From: Spirosoma oryzicola
GTDB lineage: Bacteria > Bacteroidota > Bacteroidia > Cytophagales > Spirosomataceae
NCBI RefSeq assembly: GCF_021233055.1
Contig: NZ_CP089538.1
Location: forward strand, 1,655,501-1,719,500
DNA length: 64,000 bases
Direction of reading: 5' to 3'
In this document: positions 8,382 to 16,817 of the stretch, one piece after another
How positions within the stretch are numbered: position 1 is the stretch's first letter
Layout of the letters: each line of letters begins with the position of its first letter
Made by a program: the position numbers and the translations under genes
Notes under the pieces: generated by a model
What the model was told of the DNA's origin: nothing
Seen by the model: the letters and a program-made list of their open reading frames with translations, nothing else
Databases searched by the model: none

Positions 8382-10229
8382 TTAATTGATCATGACGGTC
8401 ATGGCTTTCAGCGATGCCTGTGCGGCACCCTCCAAATCAAGTTTCTGCCCTTTGACGGTTGTTTGCGTCCGGCCATCGACTTTAATCTGCGCGCCGTTTA
8501 CATCAACGGTTGCCTCCGAACTCGCTTTTACACTTGTTTTTCCGTGTAAGGTCAAGTCCGTTGTTGCGTCAACGTCCATCGTTTCTTTTGTTTTAATTTC
8601 GCCTTTCTGCGCATCGACTTTCCACTCTTTGCGGGCTTTCATGCTGATGGTATCAGCATCCATACTAATACTACCCGCACTAAGGTTGATTGCTCCCTGG
8701 CTTTTGATAGCAATGTGCGCACTGCCATCCAGCGACATCATGATGTGGTTCTTCCAGTCTTTGTCGTGCAGACTAATACATTCTTTTCCTGGCTCGTCGC
8801 TGATGACGATGTGATTACCACCGTTTGTGATAATGGCTTTGTAGTAATTCTCAGTTGAGTAATACCGATTCATTTTGTTCTGTTTGTTCGGCACAACACC
8901 GGCGATTAGCGGTCGGGCGGGATCATCGTTTTCAAACATAACCATCACCGTTTCGTTGATTTCCGGAATAAAGTAGAAACCCTGATCTTCAATGCCATTG
9001 TAGGGGCTAATCAGCCGTACCCAGGTTGAGCTTTCGGTATCGCCCTGCGCCGACTGCCACAGAAACAGCACCCGAATCCGACCCAGGTGCTCCGGATCGT
9101 CAACGTGCGTTACCCTTGCCAGCTGGGTTGACGCTCGGGGCAAAGAAAACGAGGGGTTAGCCCGAAATTCGACACCCGCCGGAATCGCTTCGAAGTGGTT
9201 TGTGTAGCCCCCGCTTAAACTGGCTTCGTGGCTGATCGAAATGATGCGGTACTGACCCAGACTCTCGGTTCGCTGCGAACGTGCGTTGAGACTGGTGCTC
9301 TCCTTGATGTCAATGACCGACCCTACTTTCAGGCCAATTTTTGAGCTTGATCCACTAAAAATAACGGCATTGGCTACGGACGCTTTTTTCTCGTATCCAG
9401 CTTGTTGTTTAGCAGCATTGTCGGACCAGATCGGCACAGGTGGGTAGCTAAACGTACGTTCGGGGTAAAGACTTTCCGCTTTATCGATCAAAAACTGACC
9501 ATACTCGCCTAGTCCGGTTACGGTTACGTCTTTGGAGTGACTTTTAACCGTCTGCATCTTCGTGTAGTCGTAGTCTTCAATAAAGAATTCTCCGCCGGGC
9601 AGATCCATCCGCATATCGAACGCGCTGATGTCGTTACCGAATTTCAACTCAATGGGGGAGCCGCCGGGCACATCGCCAAATACGGTTCGGTCGCCGTCGA
9701 AGTAAAACCAGTTGCCCGTTGCAGCTGCAAAGCGGTGCAGGAAATTATAGCTGCTTTCGTCAAATTTTACCACATAATCTTCCGGCTGATTATTACGTGG
9801 GCTCACACTGGGTTTCAGCAGATTCTGATCGTACTCTTTGAGTACTTTGTCCACAATGGCCGCGTGATCTTTCTGGTAAAAGGCAGCATAGCGCGTACCC
9901 TGCTCGAGTAGAATGGACGCGCTGAATCCACGAACGACGACAGAGCTACCGGTGGTTCGCTGTTTGGACAGATACAGCTGCGTAATAAAACCACGGAAGA
10001 CAAACGGTGAGCCGCCACCTTGCCGGTATTTGATCGTAATCAGGATTTCTTTACTGATAAACTCTTTCGACTGATTGATTTTCATGGCGCCTGCTCCCTC
10101 GACCTGCTCGATAGGCACGTATAATTCAAACGTGTGGTGCCGGTCAATCCACTGGCTAATGCGTACCCGTGAAAACAGATCGATGCGTTTGCCGCCAATG
10201 TCAATCTGGACGCTGGAAAGATTACTCAT
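8382..10229 (-). CDS. vgrG: T6SS spike protein VgrG (TssI)
   Basis: VgrG forms the trimeric spike at the tip of the Hcp tube. The 615-residue product has an N-terminal gp27-like ring part, a gp5-type OB fold at about 368-450 (RVTHVDDPEHLGRIRVLF, then ARPLIAGVVPN), and a C-terminal beta-helix needle made of short repeating strands (SAGSISMDADTISMKARKEW and following). There is no added enzymatic C-terminal domain, so cargo must be non-covalent: the PAAR-papain effector is encoded 12 bp downstream. It follows the glycine-zipper protein by 36 bp. The length is usual for Bacteroidota VgrG. Confidence 0.94.
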   Translation of the reverse strand: MSNLSSVQIDIGGKRIDLFSRVRISQWIDRHHTFELYVPIEQVEGAGAMKINQSKEFISKEILITIKYRQGGGSPFVFRGFITQLYLSKQRTTGSSVVVRGFSASILLEQGTRYAAFYQKDHAAIVDKVLKEYDQNLLKPSVSPRNNQPEDYVVKFDESSYNFLHRFAAATGNWFYFDGDRTVFGDVPGGSPIELKFGNDISAFDMRMDLPGGEFFIEDYDYTKMQTVKSHSKDVTVTGLGEYGQFLIDKAESLYPERTFSYPPVPIWSDNAAKQQAGYEKKASVANAVIFSGSSSKIGLKVGSVIDIKESTSLNARSQRTESLGQYRIISISHEASLSGGYTNHFEAIPAGVEFRANPSFSLPRASTQLARVTHVDDPEHLGRIRVLFLWQSAQGDTESSTWVRLISPYNGIEDQGFYFIPEINETVMVMFENDDPARPLIAGVVPNKQNKMNRYYSTENYYKAIITNGGNHIVISDEPGKECISLHDKDWKNHIMMSLDGSAHIAIKSQGAINLSAGSISMDADTISMKARKEWKVDAQKGEIKTKETMDVDATTDLTLHGKTSVKASSEATVDVNGAQIKVDGRTQTTVKGQKLDLEGAAQASLKAMTVMIN

Positions 10230-10265
10230 GTAAACTAAGGCTTTAGCCGCTTAAACGGTAAACAA

Positions 10266-10691
10266 TTAGAAACCAAGCAACAATACCATGACGGGTATAT
10301 CTTTGCCGTTAACGTATGCTTTGGCTGTCCATTCTTTGTACGATTTGTTCGTCGGAATCAGTACGCCGGCGATACCACCAACCACGCCCCCCATTCCTGC
10401 CCCCAGCAACTTACTGGCGAAAGAGCGCAAGGCTCCAGTCGCCATTTTACCAAATCCGTTACGCTCAACCCACTGGATTATTGAATCAATAACGCCTGAG
10501 CCACTGATCCCCAGGGTAATTAATAATCGTTTCCGTCCGTTATCGTCGACCAGTACGGCTGTTCCTTCGGCGTCGTCATACCACATTTTACGAGGTGGCA
10601 ACGGTACCCAATAGCCATCCAGTCGAGCGTAACCAACTTCTAAACCTTCGTCAAAGCCTAAAGGCCATTCGTTGAGCTTGATGACTGCCAT
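10266..10691 (-). CDS. unknown T6SS-linked protein with a glycine-zipper segment
   Basis: I do not recognise this 141-residue protein. The first 60 residues are aromatic and beta-like (GYARLDGYWVPLPPRKMWYDD). Residues 93-112 form a glycine-zipper-like hydrophobic stretch (LLGAGMGGVVGGIAGVLIP), and the C-terminus is again strand-like and hydrophobic (IPVMVLLLGF). There is no signal peptide. It lies between tssD/hcp (80 bp upstream, with a hairpin between them) and vgrG (36 bp downstream), a position often used by spike or tube cargo and by adaptors. A membrane-inserting effector or a VgrG/Hcp chaperone are both possible. No immunity gene directly follows, which makes the toxin idea weaker. Confidence 0.6.
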   Translation of the reverse strand: MAVIKLNEWPLGFDEGLEVGYARLDGYWVPLPPRKMWYDDAEGTAVLVDDNGRKRLLITLGISGSGVIDSIIQWVERNGFGKMATGALRSFASKLLGAGMGGVVGGIAGVLIPTNKSYKEWTAKAYVNGKDIPVMVLLLGF

Positions 10692-10730
10692 GATTTATTC
10701 GATATGACGGTGTTTAGCCATGCGTTAGTT

Positions 10731-10760
10731 GTGGTGTCGAGTTTCAGAACCCGACACCAC
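10731..10760 (-). other. intercistronic hairpin downstream of hcp
   Basis: GTGGTGTCG at 10731-10739 pairs perfectly with CGACACCAC at 10752-10760 across a 12-nt loop. It lies 12 bp past the tssD stop codon on the minus strand. No T-run follows on that strand, so it is not a strong intrinsic terminator. A role in protecting the 3' end of the abundant hcp message, or in partial attenuation before vgrG, is inference. Confidence 0.6.
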
Positions 10761-10771
10761 TCAATGTTCAC

Positions 10772-11167
10772 TTAATAAGCGGCCCACTTATTTTCGTGCG
10801 ATGCGCCGTCGATTGATAACTTACGGGCTGAGATAACCACGCTCGTTGACATGGGCGTGTTGTTCCGGGCATCCATGCTTTCGGAATAGCCCGTCAGGAA
10901 AGCGTCTTCAAACTTTAATTCCTTCATGGGCGAGTCTTCATCCTGCTTGAAGAACTTGATAGCCCCGCTGAATTTCTTGTTCGGGTCAATCATCATCTTG
11001 AAAGCAGTGGTATCCTTAGTCGACTCAAACTCGGCGTTGACCTGCCCACCCATTACATCGGAGGTTGGTTTTCCGGTTGTATAGTCGGTATTCTGGCCCA
11101 ATGAAAAACTACAGTGTAACAAACGATACTCCGTACCGTCAAGGTCAATGGTCGCTTTGAAAGCCAT
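10772..11167 (-). CDS. tssD: T6SS tube protein TssD (Hcp)
   Basis: The 131-residue protein is the Bacteroidota form of Hcp, which stacks as hexamers to make the expelled tube. Visible family traits are the N-terminal MAFKATIDLDGTEYRLLHCSF strand pair, 'QNTDYTTGKPTSDVMGGQVNAEFES' (about 26-50), which corresponds to the usual 'D..GrPs..v.gG.i..t.e' segment, and a C-terminal strand set (FEDAFLTGYSESMDARNNTPM). It follows tssB-tssC and is followed by a hairpin before the next gene. No extension is present, so it is a structural Hcp rather than a toxin fusion. Confidence 0.93.
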   Translation of the reverse strand: MAFKATIDLDGTEYRLLHCSFSLGQNTDYTTGKPTSDVMGGQVNAEFESTKDTTAFKMMIDPNKKFSGAIKFFKQDEDSPMKELKFEDAFLTGYSESMDARNNTPMSTSVVISARKLSIDGASHENKWAAY

Positions 11168-11247
11168 GATTATAATTGGTTATTGGTTGATTGAACGATA
11201 GTTGAAGAAAAGTCAGGGTATACGAGACGAACTGTTAAACAGTCGTT

Positions 11248-12618
11248 TTACGCTTGTTCGACTCCGGCTTGCCAGTCGTTGGCATCGTCGCCTTTCGTGC
11301 CGTCGAGCTTTACCAGAAAATTCTTGGCTGGGAAGTAAGGCTTAATGTGAATGTCGAGGTGGATACGATCCTTCACATTCTTGTCGCGTTCGAAGCGCAG
11401 GATTTTAAAGTCTTCGATGATTTTATCGGCTCCCGTAACGCTATTGAGGAACTTGACAATCTGGGCGCGAAGGTCTTTTTCGGCGTCGTAGGTCCAGTTC
11501 TCAAAGGCCCGGCGGTTCAGAAAGTCGATCAGGACTTTCATGATCCAGTCGAACACCCGCACGACGGAATACGTCTGCAAGCCCTGGTTGTCGCCGTTGA
11601 ACAGGGTTTTGGCTGAATACGCCATCACCTTGTTGTATTCGTTGACCATGGGTACCAGACCCAGCTTTTCGAGGTTGGCTATTTCGCTTTTCTTCATTTC
11701 GAAACGCACCCCATCGACTTCATTGAGTGTACCGTGCTTACTACCCGCTACGGGTTGTTGAAGCATGGTTTTGTAGATTTTTCCGGCCAGGGCTGCGGAA
11801 GGGGGAATATAGAGCGGCTCGTCTTCGCCGAGTTCGCTGAACGCTTCACGACCAACCAGGTAGTTGCAGGTCATCATGACGTTGGCTTTGTACGCATCCG
11901 CGCTGGGCATGTCTTCGTCCTGCCAAAGTTCCAGCACATCGTCGGGCGAATCCAGGTGCCGGTAATCGGTGAGCATCATCACCTTATTTTCGTGAGCCAG
12001 CTGAGCCCACTTGTCAACTACTTTTTTAGAACCCAGATAGCCCGGCAGTACCATCAGCGAGTAATTCTGGCGCAGGTCAAGTTTGTCGTAATTCTGACGC
12101 AGTTCGTTCGCTATTTCGTCGAAGAACAGCGTGTTGTCGAGGTCCTGAATCTGCTCCGGATCCGCATTGACGATGGATAGGTTCTTTATTTTTTCGGTGT
12201 CCGCGTTTTTGTAAAAAAGTGCCGTGGAGCGGTAGGCTGTTTCAAGGTCTTTCGTCTCATCGACCGCTTTCTTGAGATTTCGGCGAAGCGTTTGGGCAGC
12301 GGTTTCTGTCTTTTGTTCAGCTTCGCCAATCATGTCGGCGGTATTGTCGTGGGCTTCGAGGAGTTCGGTCCACTCCTTCAGGCGTTTCTTGAGGAGCTTC
12401 CGATCTTTTTCGGAGCCTTTCTCGGTCAGGAAAATGTTTTTACGCGCTTTCTTAGCCGGGTTCATGTTCTGCGCGCCATCGATTGTCGTTTCCACAAACT
12501 CGAAGCCGCCAAATTTGGCTAGTTGCTGACTGCTGTCGGTAAGCGTCTGGGCAGGGTTGGCAATTTTTACGCGCTCCTCTACGGCTTTGCCGTTTTCTAA
12601 CTGGTCGGGTGCTTCCAT
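11248..12618 (-). CDS. tssC: T6SS contractile sheath large subunit TssC
   Basis: TssC pairs with TssB to form the contractile sheath that is disassembled by ClpV. The 456-residue product has the conserved TssC core: 'NYSLMVLPGYLGSKKVVDKWAQLAHENKVMMLTDYRHLDSPDDV' (about 180-225) and 'YIPPSAALAGKIYKTMLQQPVAGSKHG' (about 273-299), ending with 'DIHIKPYFPAKNFLVKLDGTKG', the sheath handshake strand region. The N-terminus is helical and charged. It follows tssB by 48 bp. Length and motif order fit the Bacteroidota TssC (DUF5458) family. Confidence 0.94.
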   Translation of the reverse strand: MEAPDQLENGKAVEERVKIANPAQTLTDSSQQLAKFGGFEFVETTIDGAQNMNPAKKARKNIFLTEKGSEKDRKLLKKRLKEWTELLEAHDNTADMIGEAEQKTETAAQTLRRNLKKAVDETKDLETAYRSTALFYKNADTEKIKNLSIVNADPEQIQDLDNTLFFDEIANELRQNYDKLDLRQNYSLMVLPGYLGSKKVVDKWAQLAHENKVMMLTDYRHLDSPDDVLELWQDEDMPSADAYKANVMMTCNYLVGREAFSELGEDEPLYIPPSAALAGKIYKTMLQQPVAGSKHGTLNEVDGVRFEMKKSEIANLEKLGLVPMVNEYNKVMAYSAKTLFNGDNQGLQTYSVVRVFDWIMKVLIDFLNRRAFENWTYDAEKDLRAQIVKFLNSVTGADKIIEDFKILRFERDKNVKDRIHLDIHIKPYFPAKNFLVKLDGTKGDDANDWQAGVEQA

Positions 12619-12666
12619 GCTATTAACGAAAGAGGGGGTTGGGGACGTTTTGCTAGTACTGATTCA

Positions 12667-13116
12667 TCATTTAGCATCTTCGAGTTCCTGCAACATGGCT
12701 CGCAAAGCCGTTATGTAGGATTCCTTGGCGGATGGGTCAGCCAGAATTTTTTGCAATACTTTGTTCGACTTTAACTGCTTGATAAACTTTTGATAATCAT
12801 CCTGCTGGCTTTGCAGATCCTGTAAAAATGGACTTTGTGCGGTAATGCCTTTTTTGCCAAAATCACCCAGGTTGTTAAAGTGAAGCGTTTCCTCAAGGCC
12901 GGTTCCTTCGGCGTCTTCAAACTCAATGTCGATTTCGGGTTTAAACCGGGCGAACACAGCATCGACCGTTTCCATCTTCTCTTCGATTTTCGGTTTGAAG
13001 GGCGCATCGGCGGTAAGTTTCTGCACCAGCAACGTGCGGTTCTTCTGAATGTCGGCGATTGCTTCGTTGGCGTCATTCCCTTTCTTTTCCTGACCGCCGA
13101 TTCCATAGTCCATCAT
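12667..13116 (-). CDS. tssB: T6SS contractile sheath small subunit TssB
   Basis: The product (149 residues from the ATG at 13114-13116; a second ATG follows at 13111-13113) is the small sheath subunit. The Bacteroidota type starts MMDYGIGGQEKKGND and includes 'DIEFEDAEGTGLEETLHFNNLGDFGKKGI' (about 68-96), close to the TssB pattern of an acidic strand followed by 'f.sl.DF.p..i', and an all-helical C-terminal part (KFIKQLKSNKVLQKIL). An upstream in-frame ATG would add 43 residues and run into the end of the preceding gene, so I reject it. It lies 48 bp upstream of tssC, the standard order. Confidence 0.9.
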   Translation of the reverse strand: MMDYGIGGQEKKGNDANEAIADIQKNRTLLVQKLTADAPFKPKIEEKMETVDAVFARFKPEIDIEFEDAEGTGLEETLHFNNLGDFGKKGITAQSPFLQDLQSQQDDYQKFIKQLKSNKVLQKILADPSAKESYITALRAMLQELEDAK

Positions 13117-13220
13117 AGAGGATATGCGTTTAGATGATTGATTATGCGTTTGATGATTTAGTCGAAATCCGTTGGTAGAGGCAAACACTGCTTGAGCGAA
13201 CGGTAAGCAATGGCGCGTTT

Positions 13221-13613
13221 TTACACTCTGGGAATATCGTCGCACTCCAAAATCGCGATGGCCGCCGGACAGCCATCGCCATTGTAATGAGCCATCAGCA
13301 TGTAGCGGGTCTGGGATGGAGGAGCAAAAACACTTAATCGTTCACCAGGCCTCAATTCAATCCATTTTAGAACGATCAAGTCCTCCGAAACGGCTGCGAC
13401 CTCAATAGTACACGATCCTGGATTATGCAGGTTACGAACCGGGAGTCGGGCTTCGACCGGGCTGCGAAATGAGCCTATTTTCTCTCCACAGCGTCGCGTT
13501 ATTCGGATACGTCCGCCAGGAATAGGCGTATAGTTGGGCTTGAAGTCCGTCAGAGGAGCGTAGTCAGGCAATGAGTACGTGTCTGAAAAATCAGTACTTA
13601 ATAGGGATTCCAT
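13221..13613 (-). CDS. unknown 130-residue protein between clpV and tssB
   Basis: The gene starts 15 bp after the clpV stop and ends 104 bp before tssB, so it is embedded in the T6SS operon. The protein has no signal peptide or membrane span. A proline/tyrosine-rich head (SLPDYAPLTDFKPNYTPIPGG) precedes a predicted all-beta domain at about 33-128 with regular strand lengths (RIRITRRCG, CTIEVAAVSEDLIVLKWIEL, RYMLMAHYNGDGCPAAIAILECD). I do not recognise the family. Position suggests a role in sheath or ClpV function or in cargo loading, but nothing in the sequence fixes this. Confidence 0.65.
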   Translation of the reverse strand: MESLLSTDFSDTYSLPDYAPLTDFKPNYTPIPGGRIRITRRCGEKIGSFRSPVEARLPVRNLHNPGSCTIEVAAVSEDLIVLKWIELRPGERLSVFAPPSQTRYMLMAHYNGDGCPAAIAILECDDIPRV

Positions 13614-13628
13614 CGTTGTAAGCAGCGT

Positions 13629-16145
13629 TTATTGCCGTTGAAAATTGACCTCGCCCTCTTCGCCCATGGCTACTTTGAGCGTACTTCCTTTTCCGATCTC
13701 ACCCGAAACAATCATGCGGGAGAGTGGTCGGCGCAGTCGATTGCGGATAACACCCCGTAGCGGACGCGCTCCGTATTTAGGGGTATAGCCTTCAAGCGCG
13801 AGTTGCCTTCGTACCGAATCGTCAATCGTTAACGTAATTCCTTGTTTGCTGAGCAGTGTTAACAGCGGTTTCAACTGAATAGTGAAAATTCTTACGATGG
13901 CATCCTCGGTAATCGGCTGAAACGGAATGATTTCGGTGAGTCTTCCCAGAAATTCGGGCCGGAAATAGCGGCCCATGATTTCCAATAGATCGTTGGAGGC
14001 TGCGATTTCACCCTTCGCGGCTTTTTCCACCACGTAGTCGGAGCCAATGTTGGACGTGAACAGGATAATGGCGTTGGAAAAGTCGCCCTCGCGGCCGAGC
14101 CGGTCGTGGAGCATCCCTTCGTCCAGAATTTGCAGGAAAAGGTCGAATACCGACGGGTGGGCTTTTTCGATCTCATCGAACAGCACTACGGCAAAAGGTT
14201 GCTGTCGGATCTTCGTCACCAGGAGACCACCATTTTCGTAGCCGACGTAGCCCGGTGGAGCGCCGTAAAGCAAGGCTGCCGAGTGTTCTTCCTTGAACTC
14301 CGACATATCGAATCGGATCAGCGCCCGTTCGTCGTTGAACAGAAAATCAGCCATCGATTTTGCCAGTTCGGTTTTACCCGTTCCGGTTGGACCCGAGAAG
14401 AAAAACGATCCGATTGGCTGGCCGGGCCTACTCAAGCCTGACCGGTTTTCCAGAATAGCGTCGGCAATAATTTTCACGGCGTGATCCTGACCAACAACCC
14501 GCTGTTTCAGGTGTTCGTCCAACGCCAGTAGTTTGTCGCGCTCTTTTGACTGAATTTTACCAAGTGGAATGCCCGTTCGGCTAGCGACTACAGCGGCTAC
14601 TTCGGTTGGCTCCACTTGGTTCCGGACCTGGTCCCCGAGCGTTTCGAGCGTTGTCAGCACATCCAGTAAATGATCGGATAAAGCGTCGGGCAGTTCAAAG
14701 GCTTCGGTGTGTAATTGTTCCTCGACCTGCCCCAGCAATACAGGGCTCAAACGATTCCTCAACTGACGTTCAAGCCAGCGAACGTTATCCATATACGTTA
14801 AGGGGTCGGCGCTACTTTCCTGCTCCCGAATTTGGGTAAGTTCCGTGCGTAGTCGATTGATTTCGGGTCGAGTTGTTTCAGTGGCCATTTTCATCGCGGC
14901 CATCGTGCGGTCGATTAGATCAATGGCGGCATCGGGCAGTCGGCGGTCTTTCAGATAGCGTTTTGCCAACCGCACCGTTTCGGCTACGGTCGTATCGGCT
15001 ACTCCGATTTGATGGTGCTTCTCAAATAGAGGCAGAACGGTCTGTACCATCCGGGTAGCGGTGATCTCGTCGGGTTCGTCAACGGCTAAAACCTCAAACC
15101 GGCGGCTGAATGCTTCATCTTTTTCCAGGTACTTTCGGTATTCGTCGTTTGTCGTAGCACCGATGAGGGTCAGTTCGCCACGCGCCAGTTCGGGCTTCAA
15201 CAGGTTAACCGTTCCGGCGGCTCCGCCATTAGGGTCAAGTAACAAATGAATTTCATCGATGAACAGGAGCGCGCGGTCAAGCTGTTTCAGATCAGCGAGA
15301 ATACCTTTAAGCCGATCTTCGATTTCACCTTTGTAGGACGCTCCGGCAATCAGCGAACCCATATCCAGTTGAAACAACTGCGCATTTTTGAGATGAGGAG
15401 GCACATGGCCCGCCACAATCTGCTGCGCTAATCCTTCGACTAGTGCCGTTTTGCCAACACCGGGTTCGCCCGTGATAATCACGTTCGGTTTGAGTCGTCG
15501 CCCCAGAATCTCGATCATCTGCCGAGTTTCCCGATCCCTGCCGACGATAGGGTCAAGTTTGCCTTCACGCGCGGAAGCGGTACGGTCAACGCAGAATTTA
15601 AAAAGCGTTTTGCCCGTGTTCGCCGGGGTACTTTCATTTGGTGTGGTTCGCCCATTACTCGTTGTTGCTGCGTTGCTACCGCCGGTTTGCCCGCTGATTG
15701 CCTGCTGAAAACTAACCGCTGCAATGGCTTTTTCCAGAAGCTGATTTTCAGTAAGCGGAAAGGATTTGAGTTGATCCCTGGTGAACGCCAGGTCGGGCTT
15801 GCACAAGGCAATCAGTACGGCCACTGGCGTCAGTTCATTTTCACCGAGTTTCATTCGAACGACGTCGGCAACTTCCATCAAAGTGCGTACCTGTTTGTCG
15901 CCGGTAGGGTCTTCAACCGGGCGGGCCGACTTCGGATAGGTTTCGATTCGGATGTCGGCCCAGTCGCGTAAGTAGGGTACGTCAATATCCCATAATACCA
16001 GTTGCGAGGCAAGGCCAACATCGTTGTGCAGCAAACCGGCCAGTAAGTGCCCCGGCGAGAATGTCTGGTGCTGATACTCACGGGCGATGGCCTGTGCAAT
16101 ACCAACCGCTCGTCTTAATTCGTCAGTGTAGGCAAGGGTTATCAT
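13629..16145 (-). CDS. clpV: T6SS sheath-recycling ATPase ClpV (TssH)
   Basis: ClpV is the ClpB-like AAA+ unfoldase that disassembles contracted TssBC sheaths. The 838-residue product has a Clp-N domain (1 to about 145), a low-complexity Gly/Ser/Thr linker at about 151-178, a first AAA+ module with Walker A GEPGVGKT (226-233) and Walker B LLFIDEIH (293-300), a middle coiled-coil region (about 410-480), and a second AAA+ module with GPTGTGKT (585-592) followed by [22 protein letters not shown]. The C-terminal small domain includes [10 protein letters not shown]. The context with tssB-tssC identifies it as ClpV rather than ClpB. A 145-bp gap separates it from the exported four-gene module upstream. 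Confidence 0.94.
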   Translation of the reverse strand: MITLAYTDELRRAVGIAQAIAREYQHQTFSPGHLLAGLLHNDVGLASQLVLWDIDVPYLRDWADIRIETYPKSARPVEDPTGDKQVRTLMEVADVVRMKLGENELTPVAVLIALCKPDLAFTRDQLKSFPLTENQLLEKAIAAVSFQQAISGQTGGSNAATTSNGRTTPNESTPANTGKTLFKFCVDRTASAREGKLDPIVGRDRETRQMIEILGRRLKPNVIITGEPGVGKTALVEGLAQQIVAGHVPPHLKNAQLFQLDMGSLIAGASYKGEIEDRLKGILADLKQLDRALLFIDEIHLLLDPNGGAAGTVNLLKPELARGELTLIGATTNDEYRKYLEKDEAFSRRFEVLAVDEPDEITATRMVQTVLPLFEKHHQIGVADTTVAETVRLAKRYLKDRRLPDAAIDLIDRTMAAMKMATETTRPEINRLRTELTQIREQESSADPLTYMDNVRWLERQLRNRLSPVLLGQVEEQLHTEAFELPDALSDHLLDVLTTLETLGDQVRNQVEPTEVAAVVASRTGIPLGKIQSKERDKLLALDEHLKQRVVGQDHAVKIIADAILENRSGLSRPGQPIGSFFFSGPTGTGKTELAKSMADFLFNDERALIRFDMSEFKEEHSAALLYGAPPGYVGYENGGLLVTKIRQQPFAVVLFDEIEKAHPSVFDLFLQILDEGMLHDRLGREGDFSNAIILFTSNIGSDYVVEKAAKGEIAASNDLLEIMGRYFRPEFLGRLTEIIPFQPITEDAIVRIFTIQLKPLLTLLSKQGITLTIDDSVRRQLALEGYTPKYGARPLRGVIRNRLRRPLSRMIVSGEIGKGSTLKVAMGEEGEVNFQRQ

Positions 16146-16290
16146 AGATGGAGACTGTGAAAAGACGCCAGGAATGGACGAGATGAGTTAATGCCGTGTG
16201 GCTAGTGGATACGCGTCGAGATGCTTACTACCCTGCGTCTGTTTGGTTAGTCGTCGAAAAGGCAACCGCAGGAAACAGGCTTTCCTTTTT

Positions 16291-16800
16291 TCATTTATTA
16301 AAGGTCACCCACGTCAGGGTAATAGATAGGTCCGTCCCAAGTTTATCAACCCGAAATACCCCGTACCGGCCTTCGTTGGTTCGAAAAGCCAGAACGCTAC
16401 CCGTTTTTATCGGCGTACTGGAGTCGGTGGCAATTGAATTGTCTGAATAGGTCAGTCGCCTTATCGTTGCATACAACGTAGCCGACGGGTTCGACAGGAC
16501 AGACTGATCCAGCGTAGTGATCGCGTACTGAGCACCGTTATGCGGGTAGAGTTCTGCGTGCGAGGTTCTGCCAACCTGCTCGACATTCCAGTAAAAATCG
16601 GCCGGTGATGAGCCATCTGCCAGTGTCTCACCCCCATCCAGATCATACCCTTTCAGACCAGGAATCAATACCTGTCCTTTCGAAAAAACGGCACTGGTGC
16701 CACTGTCGGTGGTTTTGACAGTCTTTGGTTCCAGGTTCCACTGCGAACAGGCCGATAGCAGGTAGCTTAACCCGAATACGAATAGCCATACGATTCTCAT
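16291..16800 (-). CDS. small lipoprotein with CSQWNLEPKT leader
   Basis: The 169-residue protein has a lipoprotein signal (VWLFVFGLSYLLSAC, Cys18) and a beta-rich mature part with no family I recognise. Its mature start, CSQWNLEPKTV, nearly equals that of the propeller lipoprotein at 18880-20028 (CSKWNLEPKTI). The C-terminal half (GSVLAFRTNEGRYGVFRVDKL, then LSITLTWVTF) reads like a small sandwich or barrel domain. It starts 17 bp after the caspase stop, so it is very probably co-transcribed, and it lies 145 bp upstream of clpV. A TssQ-like lipoprotein role in the T6SS envelope complex can be imagined but is not shown by the sequence. Confidence 0.7.
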   Translation of the reverse strand: MRIVWLFVFGLSYLLSACSQWNLEPKTVKTTDSGTSAVFSKGQVLIPGLKGYDLDGGETLADGSSPADFYWNVEQVGRTSHAELYPHNGAQYAITTLDQSVLSNPSATLYATIRRLTYSDNSIATDSSTPIKTGSVLAFRTNEGRYGVFRVDKLGTDLSITLTWVTFNK

Positions 16801-16817
16801 AGCACGACGAGGTTAGT

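Noticed and set aside
12667..13245. Longer tssB start at 13245
   Set aside because: It adds 43 residues unlike the family and overlaps the end of the preceding gene; the double ATG at 13111-13116 fits better.
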